Of a stretch of 64,000 nt of DNA, positions 51,123-59,067 are shown piece by piece (position 1 is the stretch's first letter; every line of letters starts with the position of its first letter). The stretch lies in the NCBI GenBank assembly GCA_964386635.1, contig CAYLRO010000008.1, positions 1 to 64,000 of the forward strand, written 5' to 3'. The notes beneath the pieces were generated by a model. The model did not search any database. It was not told the DNA's origin and saw only the letters and a program-made list of their open reading frames with translations. The position numbers and the translations under genes are program-made. This DNA comes from Sabulitectum sp964386635 (GTDB lineage: Bacteria > Fermentibacterota > Fermentibacteria > Fermentibacterales > JCC-6).

Positions 51123-51744
51123 CAGAGAAGTACTTCGCAGGATCTACCGGAGGCAGTTCAATGAACTGGCCCCGCTGAGAAGACACATCTTTTCCCTGCT
51201 TCCACTGAGCCAGGTGAAAACAATATTCGAACCCGGATGCGGAACCGGTCTTCTGGGTCAGCAGCTGATGTCCCTGACTGATGCTGTTTACACAGGTATG
51301 GATATTGACCGGCAGATTCTTCCAGAGGGAGAGAACTTCGTTCAGGGTGATGCACTGAAAAAACCACCGTCTGCAGACCTTTATGTGTCGGGTTTCTTTT
51401 TCTCGAGCCTTGGAGACCCGGCAAAGTGGCTGAATGAGCTGAAGATCCGCTATTTTGCAGTTTTCTCGGAGTACGATTACATGTCCATTGAAGAGAAACC
51501 CTCCATGAACATCGCAGCCAGGCTGAGAAAAGGTCTTGAAGCAGACGGCCTCTTTACCGGTCACGGTGGAAGACTTGACGAATACTTTCAAAGAGCCGGT
51601 TTCAGGAAGCTGCACGGTGGAGATGTTGAAAGTGATTGCCGGAAACCGGATGAGGGATTTCTGAAGATGTATGTGCCGTTTCTTACAGGAGAACTGCCCC
51701 TGATGTCATGGAGGATCGTCTGGGGAATCTGGAGGAAGCAGTGA
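51082..51744 (+). CDS. SAM-dependent methyltransferase in the radical SAM cassette
   Basis: A class I methyltransferase of about 220 residues: motif I IFEPGCGTGLLGQQLMSL, YTGMDIDRQILPEG, QGDALKKPPSADLYVSGF. The start is taken as TTG 51082, 8 bases after GGAGGAGG; an ATG at 51028 in frame lacks a ribosome site. Either way it overlaps the radical SAM gene (41 bases or more), so the two are translationally coupled. The N-terminal RRIYRRQFNELAPLRRHI is basic. It could methylate the modified tail, its membrane protein or an unrelated substrate; there is no direct evidence. Confidence 0.8.
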   Translation: MKRRTEPPAETPCSREVLRRIYRRQFNELAPLRRHIFSLLPLSQVKTIFEPGCGTGLLGQQLMSLTDAVYTGMDIDRQILPEGENFVQGDALKKPPSADLYVSGFFFSSLGDPAKWLNELKIRYFAVFSEYDYMSIEEKPSMNIAARLRKGLEADGLFTGHGGRLDEYFQRAGFRKLHGGDVESDCRKPDEGFLKMYVPFLTGELPLMSWRIVWGIWRKQ

Positions 51745-51773
51745 ATTTACAGGGATTCAGCAAGAAGTGCGCC

Positions 51774-51823
51774 GGGGTTTCTATGCCTGTTTACCGGTAC
51801 AGGTTCATGGCTGAAGAAACCCC
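51774..51823. terminator. Long interrupted hairpin between convergent genes
   Basis: GGGGTTTCT (51774-51782) pairs with AGAAACCCC (51815-51823), and CCTGT (51786-51790) with ACAGG (51799-51803). It lies in the 104-base gap after the radical SAM cassette and before the end of the TPR gene. No T-run follows, so it may be an mRNA-stabilising or Rho-dependent structure. Confidence 0.45.
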
Positions 51824-51848
51824 TGCGATCTGAATCCGTTGTTACCAC

Positions 51849-53573
51849 TCAGTCAATCCCGTACTGATCCTTCAGTCTGAATGATTCAGTGATCCCCTGC
51901 TGAATGCCGTTGTTGAATGCTTCCTGATAGTCTGCAATTGCCTCTTGGATCCTGCCTGCTCCCTCGTGGCATCTGGCCCTGTTGAAAAAGGCATCAGCCT
52001 GCCAGTCTTTGCGGTTGTACCAGATTATCGCCTGTGAGAAGTCTTCAACTCCGGCGTCGAATGCTTCACGGGCCATGTTCACTCTGCCCCTGCTGTAGTA
52101 ACCCCTGCCGTCATTGGGCTGCAGTTCAATTGCTTTGTTGTAGCATTCAAGAGCTTTTTTATCATTGCCGGTTCCGTTGTAAACATTACCCAGTGAGATC
52201 CAGGCATCCTTGTATCCAGGATCCATCTCAATGGATTCATCAATGGCTTTTATTGCTTCAGCGGGATCACCGTCTGAGATGTGAATGTAGTAACCCAGGT
52301 TGTGGAGGCACTTCGATGTGTATCTCCAGTTCCAGTCTCCAGGAAAAACCTTTGCAGCTCCGAACAGCTCGGCACCTTTTCTGAAGGCTTCCATTGCCCC
52401 ACGGTAGTCGCTGCTGTCGCCTTTCTCAATTCCCGAGTTAAAGAAATCCATTGCAAAATTGTCACCGTAGGCATTTCTGCGATCCTGTATGGAATAGCTG
52501 TGGCCGAAGTAGTCTGCCCTGTTGAAATCCTTCTTTGCCTGGTCTTCATTACCCAGTGCCTTATGGCATAATGCTCTGGCATAGAAAAGCCCTGCAGAGA
52601 GAGGGTCTTTTTCAATGGCAGTATCAAGTACCTCCACGCCAAGCTCAGGTTTTCCCGATACTGAATACAGTGTTCCCAGATTTTCAGGGTATCTTGAGTT
52701 TGAGGGGTCGAGTTTCATGGCTGTTTTGTAATCAGCCTCAGCAGCTTCGTCGCGGGAGGTGCAGTAGTAGAGCCAGCCTCTTCTGCTGTAGGCTTCAGCT
52801 GAATCACCGAAAAGCTCTATTGCCGAGTTGTAACTGGCTTCAGACTTGTCGTTGATCTTCATAGAGCTGAGCTTGTCTGCCAGTTCCAGTCTGATATCAA
52901 ACTCTTTCTCCTTTGTGCTGAAACCCTGAGCAAGAGCACTCTCAATAAGGTCAACTGCCTGCTGAGACTGATTCTGCGCCCAGCAGTCCCTGGCGAAAGC
53001 AATTTTTTCTTCCGGAGTGTCAAGGGGTTCACCGTAGTAGTTAAGAATGTATCCTGAATAGGGATCTCCCAGTGCTGCTGCTTCCCTGTAATCAGCATAT
53101 GCTTCTTCTTTTCTCTCCTGATTAAATCTGCTGATGGCTCTCTGCTGCCAGGCAAGGCTGTGGGTTGGATCAAGCTCCACTGTTCTGGTGAATTCAGCTT
53201 CAGCTTCAGCAGGTTTGCCCAGGGCGTTATTGAGAATGCTTCCAAGCCGGTAATGGGTTTCTGCTGAATCAGGATTCAAATCAACAGCTTTGTTCAGATG
53301 AATTACTGCACTTTCATTTTTTCCCAGCCAGTATTCAGCCCAGCCGAGATGTGAAAATGCCTCTCCGTTCTCCGGGTCTGCCTTCACTGCTTTTTCACCG
53401 TAGGTCACCGCATCGATGTACTGCCGTTTCTGGAACATGGCGTTTGAACACAGACTGAAGAGCCTGGACTGTTCCTTTTTGTCCACTCCTGAATCAACTG
53501 CTTTGAGGGCTTCGTCAATTACATAGTTGAGAAGTCCTCTGTCCATTAGATTTTCAACGAATTCAAGACCCAT
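51849..53573 (-). CDS. Large TPR protein
   Basis: A 574-residue cytoplasmic protein made almost entirely of tetratricopeptide repeats of 34 residues (AVKADPENGEAFSHLGWAEY, AVDLNPDSAETHYRLGSIL, ALECYNKAIELQPNDGRGYY), about 14 copies. No signal peptide. AAAGGGGGG lies 6 bases before the ATG at 53573. As a scaffold it could assemble a protein complex; a partner is not apparent. It is separated from the radical SAM cassette by a convergent hairpin. Confidence 0.85.
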   Translation of the reverse strand: MGLEFVENLMDRGLLNYVIDEALKAVDSGVDKKEQSRLFSLCSNAMFQKRQYIDAVTYGEKAVKADPENGEAFSHLGWAEYWLGKNESAVIHLNKAVDLNPDSAETHYRLGSILNNALGKPAEAEAEFTRTVELDPTHSLAWQQRAISRFNQERKEEAYADYREAAALGDPYSGYILNYYGEPLDTPEEKIAFARDCWAQNQSQQAVDLIESALAQGFSTKEKEFDIRLELADKLSSMKINDKSEASYNSAIELFGDSAEAYSRRGWLYYCTSRDEAAEADYKTAMKLDPSNSRYPENLGTLYSVSGKPELGVEVLDTAIEKDPLSAGLFYARALCHKALGNEDQAKKDFNRADYFGHSYSIQDRRNAYGDNFAMDFFNSGIEKGDSSDYRGAMEAFRKGAELFGAAKVFPGDWNWRYTSKCLHNLGYYIHISDGDPAEAIKAIDESIEMDPGYKDAWISLGNVYNGTGNDKKALECYNKAIELQPNDGRGYYSRGRVNMAREAFDAGVEDFSQAIIWYNRKDWQADAFFNRARCHEGAGRIQEAIADYQEAFNNGIQQGITESFRLKDQYGID

Positions 53574-53665
53574 TGTATCCCCCCTTTGTCTCAAACGAAA
53601 TGAAAACACAATAGCAGATTACTATTATTTGCAATTATGAGGTAATTGGCTAGTGTGGTAGGATT

Positions 53666-54469
53666 CTATTTCCCAGCCATAAGACTGAAGAGGATCGGGA
53701 TTCTGTTAAGGGGTTCCGGAAGACGCCAGTAACCGTCCTGACATTTCACCATGCTTTCAAGCCCTTTCCAGTGTAGAAAGTCATATTCATGGAGGAAGTC
53801 AAGTTTCAATCCGGCATTCAGCAGTGAGTTTACCACTTCAGAGATGGTCCACTGAAACTCTCTGGTTGGACTTCTTACAATGTAATTCTCATCAGAGTAA
53901 TCCGGCCAGTTCCCGGGCCAGTCGTGTGGTGTGCCTTTACTGAAGTATTTGTAGCGAACCTTCAGTCCTGTTGTTTCATCATCGAATACATGCATGAAAG
54001 GATGAGATTCCATGAGATAGAGCTTGCCGCCTGGTTTCAGGTAGCTGGCAATGAGCTTTCCCCACATCTCTATGTCAGAGATCCAGCAGAGAACTCCGAT
54101 GGATGTGTAGACCATGTCGAAAGTCTCATCCAGTGCTTCAGGAAGATCAAACAGCGGAGTCTGGATGAACCTTGCTTTCAGCCCGGTTCTGCTGCTGAGG
54201 CCACAGGCTGCTCTAATGGATTCCCCGGAGATATCAATTCCCGTTACCTCTGCACCCAGTCTTGCAAGAGAAAGCGTGTCAGTTCCTATGTGACACTGCA
54301 GATGCAGCAGCTTTTTCCCGGAAAGATCGCCAAGCTCTTTTACCTGCACAGGATCAAGATGATGACCGCCCGGCATAAGAGACTGAATGTCATAGGATCT
54401 GCTGTGGACAGGTGCAACTTCATCCCAGTGCTTTCTGTTTATCTCCTCTGCCTTGAAGTCTCTTGCCAT
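53666..54469 (-). CDS. SAM-dependent methyltransferase
   Basis: A 267-residue class I methyltransferase. Motif I is KLLHLQCHIGTDTLSLARLG, a divergent variant with Cys-His-Ile-Gly in place of the usual Gly-x-Gly, followed by VTGIDISGESI, RFIQTPLFDLPEALDETF and LKPGGKLYLMESHPFMHVF. The start is ATG 54469, 5 bases after AGGGAG; a GTG at 54475 abuts the site. The sequence pattern (HWDEVAPVHSRSYD near the N-terminus) is that of small-molecule methyltransferases. A terminator precedes it on its strand. Confidence 0.85.
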   Translation of the reverse strand: MARDFKAEEINRKHWDEVAPVHSRSYDIQSLMPGGHHLDPVQVKELGDLSGKKLLHLQCHIGTDTLSLARLGAEVTGIDISGESIRAACGLSSRTGLKARFIQTPLFDLPEALDETFDMVYTSIGVLCWISDIEMWGKLIASYLKPGGKLYLMESHPFMHVFDDETTGLKVRYKYFSKGTPHDWPGNWPDYSDENYIVRSPTREFQWTISEVVNSLLNAGLKLDFLHEYDFLHWKGLESMVKCQDGYWRLPEPLNRIPILFSLMAGK

Positions 54470-54483
54470 GTTCACTCCCTGTG

Positions 54484-54509
54484 AAAAAGCCCCCCGGTAA
54501 AGGGGGGCT
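54484..54509 (-). terminator. Rho-independent terminator of the Fn3-like lipoprotein gene
   Basis: AGCCCCCC (54488-54495) pairs with GGGGGGCT (54502-54509) around a 6-base loop; on the minus strand the stem is followed by five T. It lies 15 bases past the lipoprotein stop. Confidence 0.85.
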
Positions 54510-54523
54510 CTCCGGTTATACGT

Positions 54524-55285
54524 CTAGTATATGAACGGGTTGAAAAGCCTGACACCCTGAATGGACTGATACTGGTTCGAGTTCAGTACTACAGAGTTGT
54601 TGAATACTGTGTCTACCAGGAAATGGGTGTAGTAGCCACTCTCAAGTTGTACAAAGAAGGTACTGCCTTCCTGCGGAGCAGCGGAGTTCATCCATGCAGC
54701 ATCACCTGGCCCAGGAGCGAGGTAATTGCTGCTGGCGGCTATCATTGAATTGGTTCCGCCCGGGTGGTTCTGTTCGTCGTAATTACCTCTGTAAAAGAGG
54801 ATAGTGTCGCCTTCTTTGGCGATGTAGAGGTCCTGAGCAAAGCTGTTGTCGGATGAGTTACCGAAAGCGGTGTGGGTTTCTTCGAATGAAAGACCGTCTA
54901 TTCCGCCTACTGTAAGGGTATCGGTGAGCAGATGCATGTCTGCCCTGTTGTTTGCCTTATTGGAAAGGTCTTCAGAGAGATCAAGTCCCTCCATGGCTTC
55001 AACGCAGTAGTATCCGGTGCGTGTTGCTATGTGCCGGGTTGTTGTTTCGGCAACCTGGTCGATGTTCTGCCAGTCTCCAGGATCAGTGTCTGCATACCAT
55101 ACCCGGTAACCGTCTACAGGAACTGCTACTTCGTCCCACGCAATAATTACTGTATCGCCCTTGCAGAGGTCCTCATCAATCCTGCAGTTCTGCACGATTG
55201 GAAGTGTACCGCCCGGTGAAGCCGGGTCATCAGAGCAGGCTGTGAGAAGCGTCAGCACGGAAACAGCAATAAGAATCCTCTTCAT
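54524..55285 (-). CDS. Lipoprotein, Fn3-like
   Basis: A 253-residue lipoprotein (signal KRILIAVSVLTLLTAC, Cys at 17, followed by the SDDPASPGG linker). The first 110 residues of the mature protein are Fn3-like (IIAWDEVAVPVDGYRVWYAD, TRTGYYCVEAMEG). The remaining 140 residues match the C-terminal domain of the lipoprotein at 17506-18951 (SFAQDLYIAKEGDTI and FYRGNYD), so the two are paralogues in part. AAGGGAG lies 6 bases before the ATG. It is divergent from the Hsp70 operon. Confidence 0.75.
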   Translation of the reverse strand: MKRILIAVSVLTLLTACSDDPASPGGTLPIVQNCRIDEDLCKGDTVIIAWDEVAVPVDGYRVWYADTDPGDWQNIDQVAETTTRHIATRTGYYCVEAMEGLDLSEDLSNKANNRADMHLLTDTLTVGGIDGLSFEETHTAFGNSSDNSFAQDLYIAKEGDTILFYRGNYDEQNHPGGTNSMIAASSNYLAPGPGDAAWMNSAAPQEGSTFFVQLESGYYTHFLVDTVFNNSVVLNSNQYQSIQGVRLFNPFIY

Positions 55286-55314
55286 AGTTACTCCCTTTTT
55301 TGAGACCTTTTCCC

Positions 55315-55343
55315 AATATACACACCGCTATCTGCTGCACCAA
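55315..55343 (-). promoter_or_regulatory. Promoter of the Fn3-like lipoprotein gene
   Basis: On the minus strand TTGGTG (55338-55343) and TATATT (55315-55320) are 17 bases apart, 29 bases before the ATG at 55285. The -10 is strong, the -35 poor. Confidence 0.45.
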
Positions 55344-55350
55344 TCGCAGG

Positions 55351-55379
55351 TTTACCGGAGTGTTTATCAGTCTTATACT
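55351..55379 (+). promoter_or_regulatory. Promoter of the Hsp70 operon
   Basis: TTTACC (55351-55356) and TATACT (55374-55379) are 17 bases apart, 57 bases before the ATG at 55437. It is divergent from the lipoprotein promoter, 8 bases away. No CIRCE-type inverted repeat is seen. Confidence 0.5.
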
Positions 55380-55436
55380 TTCACTTCAACGCTATTGAGA
55401 GAGTTCCAATAATTCTTTTCAGGGAGGAATCAGGTT

Positions 55437-56984
55437 ATGGGCAGAATAGCCGGTATTGACCTTGGCACCACTTTTTCGGCACTTGCAGTACTCAATGAGC
55501 TTGGACGTCCTGAAACCGTCCCCAACGCTGACGGTGAACGGATTACTCCATCTGCTGTGTTCTTTGCCGAGGACGGAGTGGTGCTTGTAGGGGAAGAGGC
55601 AGTGAACGCAGGTGCTTCTGAACCAGAAAATGGTGCCCGTTGGGTTAAGCGATTCATGGGTTCCAATGAGTTTCCCGACCAGGTTGACGGTAGAAAGTGG
55701 AGCCCTGCAGAGCTTTCTTCGTTCGTTCTCCGGAAGCTGAAGGAAGACTGCAGCACTCAGGCAGGTGAGATCACCGATGCGGTGATCACAGTTCCGGCTT
55801 ATTTCGATGAGGTGCGGAGAAAAGCCACCATGGATGCCGGAAAACTTGCAGGGTTGAATGTGGTTGGAATAATCAATGAGCCTACTGCAGCTGCTCTTTA
55901 CTATGCCACACAGCACGCCGTTGGCGGAAGAATTCTTGTTTTTGATCTGGGCGGCGGTACTTTTGATGTAACCTTAATGGATGTGAATGGTAAGAAGGTG
56001 GATATTCTCTGTTCAAGGGGAGACCATCAGCTGGGCGGGGTGGATTTCGATAAGGCTGTTATTCAGATAATGGAGAAGGTCTACGCAGATGAAACCGGCG
56101 GTAACCTTATCACAGATAATGAGAGCCGGGCCAGAATGAGCATTGAAGCGGAAGCACTGAAGAGAACTTTAAGTAAGAGATCTTCTGCAACAGCTCTTCT
56201 TTACGGAGACAGCGGTCAGTGTAAATTCAAGATCAGCCGTGACGACTTCGATGAGGCAATTTCTTTTCTTATCGCCCGGATAGGAATGCTGGTTGAGGAT
56301 GTTATTGATGAAGCTGATGCAGAGTTCGAAGATGTGAACAGTGTTCTTCTTGTTGGAGGAAGCACAAGGCTTCCAGCAGTGCAGAACCGGCTTGAGAAAA
56401 TGTTCGGGTTTCCACCGACAATTGCAGTAAATGTTGATGAGTGTGTAGCCATGGGAGCTGCCATACACGCTGGGCTCAGGCTTATGGATGAAGATCCCGG
56501 CAAAGTGGATAAAGGCATTGCATCCGGCTTGAGGGACATAGGTCTTAAGGAAGTCTGCAGCCATTGCTATGGAACCCTTGCTCAAAATCTCGATGAGCGC
56601 ACAGGTCGGAAAGTTCTGGAGAATGATGTGCTGATCAGAAAGAACACCCCTATTCCATGCAAGATCACGAAAACCTACTACACAGCAGTGCAGGGCCAGA
56701 CAGGTGTAGACGCCAGAGTGACACAGCACGGTATAGCAACAAAAGATGCTGATATGGTGAATGTTGTTGCATTCGGCAGCCTGCAGCTTCCTCCCGGCAG
56801 ACCTGCCGGCCAGCCGGTAAAGGTTACATACAGCTACGATGCCGATCAGCGGATGCACTGTGTTTTCGAAGACGAGAACAGTGGAAAGAAACTGGAGCTG
56901 GATATAGACACACAGGCAGGTTCCATGGGCAAGGCGGAAGTTGAGAGAAAAGCCCATGAGCTGGAAGGATATACAGTTGACTAA
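55437..56984 (+). CDS. Lidless Hsp70-family chaperone
   Basis: A 515-residue DnaK-like protein. The ATPase domain is complete: GIDLGTTFSALAVLN (phosphate 1), INEPTAAALYYA (connect 1), VFDLGGGTFDVTLMD (phosphate 2), SVLLVGGSTRLPAV (adenosine). The substrate-binding beta domain follows from about residue 385 (NTPIPCKITKTYYT, QLPPGRPAGQPVKVTYSYD). The protein ends at GYTVD, so the helical lid of full DnaK (about 100-120 residues) is absent. This makes it similar to short Hsp70-like factors found in stress-associated clusters. GGAGG lies 10 bases before the ATG; it overlaps the next gene by 8 bases. Confidence 0.92.
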   Translation: MGRIAGIDLGTTFSALAVLNELGRPETVPNADGERITPSAVFFAEDGVVLVGEEAVNAGASEPENGARWVKRFMGSNEFPDQVDGRKWSPAELSSFVLRKLKEDCSTQAGEITDAVITVPAYFDEVRRKATMDAGKLAGLNVVGIINEPTAAALYYATQHAVGGRILVFDLGGGTFDVTLMDVNGKKVDILCSRGDHQLGGVDFDKAVIQIMEKVYADETGGNLITDNESRARMSIEAEALKRTLSKRSSATALLYGDSGQCKFKISRDDFDEAISFLIARIGMLVEDVIDEADAEFEDVNSVLLVGGSTRLPAVQNRLEKMFGFPPTIAVNVDECVAMGAAIHAGLRLMDEDPGKVDKGIASGLRDIGLKEVCSHCYGTLAQNLDERTGRKVLENDVLIRKNTPIPCKITKTYYTAVQGQTGVDARVTQHGIATKDADMVNVVAFGSLQLPPGRPAGQPVKVTYSYDADQRMHCVFEDENSGKKLELDIDTQAGSMGKAEVERKAHELEGYTVD

Positions 56985-58281
56985 TCTGTATTTTCTGCTG
57001 CTTGCGGGATTTTCCACAGCTTTTGCAGCCAGCGATAAGGACACCGGTACAGCCTGCTGCTGCGTGGGGGTTGTTGTGCTGATCCTGGCAGCTGTTGGTA
57101 TTTCCGAGAGCAGAAAAGAAGGGGCCCCGGGAACTGAAACAGAAGGAGAGTCTGCATCTTCTTCTGCAGGACAAAGCAATACTTCACATGGCAACATCCT
57201 GGAAATGAAAGTTGTTCCCACCATAGTGGACGGAGAGAACAGCAAGGTTCCCTGCTTCGTTGTAAAGATCAGGGGTCCAATCTCATTGCCCACTTCAATT
57301 CTCGCTGCAATGCTGGGACTCAATCTTTGGGATATGACCAACGCTGATAAACCAGAGGACAGACAGCCAGTTCTCTGCTCTCTTCACAACCTTCAGATGA
57401 AGGGATCCCAGGTTTTTCAGGGTGTAAGCATACAGGCCATGCCGGGTCAGCACAGTGTTGTTCCTGACTGGGCAACGATATTCACCATTCCTGTCGAGTC
57501 GCTGATCTTTCCTTCAAGAGGAAGGAGGAAGCTTCTCTTTACTCTGGATGTATCAGGTGTGGGAACAACGACCTCTGTGGCTGTTCTCAATTGCATTCTC
57601 TATCATGAGAACCTTGCCTGGGGATACATAGACGGTGCAAGAATAAGGCTGCAGACTGAAGAAATGGGTCTGAAACTTGCTGCCGCTGTGAGTGCTGTAG
57701 ATGGAGAGCAGGACCTGAAGGAAAAAAAGGTGGTCAGGAAGTGGATGGATTCCAGGATAGGCAGTCTGCCTGAGAACCTTCAGGCACAGACTTCCAGAAC
57801 ACTGAGCAGGGCACTGATGATCGCCGAGAGAATGGGAACCGCCATAAAGGTATCGGAAGTGAAGGTAATGTGCCAGGAGATTATCGGTCACTATTCCGTC
57901 CAGAGCATGCCCAGGGGTGATGTGCAGGATGTGATGGCACTCTGCTATGAAGTGGCAGCGGCAGATGGAGATGCCGGCGACGATGAGCTGAGTCTGATCA
58001 GATTCATCGGTACTGAGCTTAGTGTTGACCCTGAGGTGCTGAAAAAACTGAGAGACAGGGCAATATCTCCCAGTATGTACGGAGACAACAATCTTGACGA
58101 TGTTCTGGGTTTGTCGCCGGAAATGTCTCTCCGAGAAAAGAAAAAGCAGTTGAACAGGCTGCTCCGGGAATGGTCTGCAAAGGTTACCCATTCTGACCGG
58201 AAGATAGTGGCGGATGCCAATGCGATGATAGATCTCATAACAAAGAAAGCAGAGGAGGTTGATCGTCAGCTCTACTCCTGA
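56977..58281 (+). CDS. Membrane-anchored TerB/J-like protein, Hsp70 partner
   Basis: A protein of about 434 residues. It starts at TTG 56977, 7 bases after GGAAGGA; an ATG at 56956 is an alternative. There is an N-terminal hydrophobic segment (TNLYFLLLAGFSTAFA) and another with a Cys cluster (TACCCVGVVVLILAAVG). Residues 195-370 contain a TerB-type domain (ALCYEVAAADGDAGDDELS). The C-terminal 60 residues (LGLSPEMSLREKKKQLNR, WSAKVTHSDRKIVADAN) match a J domain as in DjlA, but the HPD motif is missing (SAK instead). It overlaps the Hsp70 gene, so the pair likely works together, although a canonical J stimulus is not expected. Confidence 0.7.
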   Translation: MTNLYFLLLAGFSTAFAASDKDTGTACCCVGVVVLILAAVGISESRKEGAPGTETEGESASSSAGQSNTSHGNILEMKVVPTIVDGENSKVPCFVVKIRGPISLPTSILAAMLGLNLWDMTNADKPEDRQPVLCSLHNLQMKGSQVFQGVSIQAMPGQHSVVPDWATIFTIPVESLIFPSRGRRKLLFTLDVSGVGTTTSVAVLNCILYHENLAWGYIDGARIRLQTEEMGLKLAAAVSAVDGEQDLKEKKVVRKWMDSRIGSLPENLQAQTSRTLSRALMIAERMGTAIKVSEVKVMCQEIIGHYSVQSMPRGDVQDVMALCYEVAAADGDAGDDELSLIRFIGTELSVDPEVLKKLRDRAISPSMYGDNNLDDVLGLSPEMSLREKKKQLNRLLREWSAKVTHSDRKIVADANAMIDLITKKAEEVDRQLYS

Positions 58282-59050
58282 GTTAATGAAAGGGATCAGG
58301 TTTGCTGGCGACGATCCGGCTCTGTACGGATTGAAACCTGGAGACGGGCCTGATGGCAGCGAAACAAAGAGACGACTTCTTACCAGGGCAGTGAAGGTTA
58401 TTCCAGAACTTTTTCCTGCCATCAGTCCGGTTATGAAAATGGTAAGTGAACAGATTACCGGAAAACCCTTTGAATTGTTCGTTTTCAGCGAAGCCTCTCC
58501 CCAGGCATTCTGCAGTGGAAGTTCAGCTGATGATGCCACAATTCTTGTGAGTTCCGGGCTGATCGAAAGATTCGGAAATAACGAACTCGCATTCGTTCTT
58601 GGACATGAACTGGGGCATGCTCTCTTCTCACACAATTCCTATCCCAACCCTTCAGAGGTAGACGAAACCCTTGATAAACTGAAAGTGCTTGCTCTCTGGC
58701 GGGCCAGAGAGATTACCGCAGACAGGGCCGGGCTTGCTGCTACGGGAGATGCCTCTGCCGCGTTCAGGGCAATGATGAAACTGGCAAGTGGTCTTTCAGA
58801 CAAGTTCATCAGGTTTGATGTAACAGCTTTTCTGGATCAGGTGAAAGACCTTCAGAAGACCGGCCCTTCTGTCTCCTTCCTGTTATCAACCCATCCTTTT
58901 ATTACTGCTCGAATAAAGGCAATGCTCTGGTTTCAGATGAGTGAACCATGGTACAGAGTGAGAGGTATCCGGGGTACTCCTGCTCTTAAAACGGAAGAGC
59001 TTGAGAGAAAGGTTCTCAGAGAACTTCGGTCTGGCATCACAAAAGACTGA
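58259..59050 (+). CDS. M48-family metallopeptidase
   Basis: A 263-residue peptidase of the M48 type. The zinc site is FVLGHELGHALFSH (HExxH) with the third ligand in REITADRAGLAA. Unlike HtpX it has no clear transmembrane segment, as in the soluble M48 group. The TTG at 58259 abuts GGAGG; an ATG at 58286 is a possible start. It overlaps the TerB/J-like gene by 23 bases and so belongs to the Hsp70 operon, suggesting a protein-quality-control module. Confidence 0.85.
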   Translation: MIVSSTPELMKGIRFAGDDPALYGLKPGDGPDGSETKRRLLTRAVKVIPELFPAISPVMKMVSEQITGKPFELFVFSEASPQAFCSGSSADDATILVSSGLIERFGNNELAFVLGHELGHALFSHNSYPNPSEVDETLDKLKVLALWRAREITADRAGLAATGDASAAFRAMMKLASGLSDKFIRFDVTAFLDQVKDLQKTGPSVSFLLSTHPFITARIKAMLWFQMSEPWYRVRGIRGTPALKTEELERKVLRELRSGITKD

Positions 59051-59067
59051 TACTTTAAGGAGGAATC

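Noticed and set aside
56169..57341. Long minus-strand open frame of 390 codons opposite the Hsp70 gene
   Set aside because: It is antisense to clear Hsp70 motifs, shows no family-like segments, and has no ribosome site; overlap of this size is not credible.
57553..58635. Minus-strand open frame of 360 codons opposite the TerB/J and M48 genes
   Set aside because: Same reason: the plus-strand genes carry conserved motifs, and the antisense protein looks random with scattered Cys and Ser.
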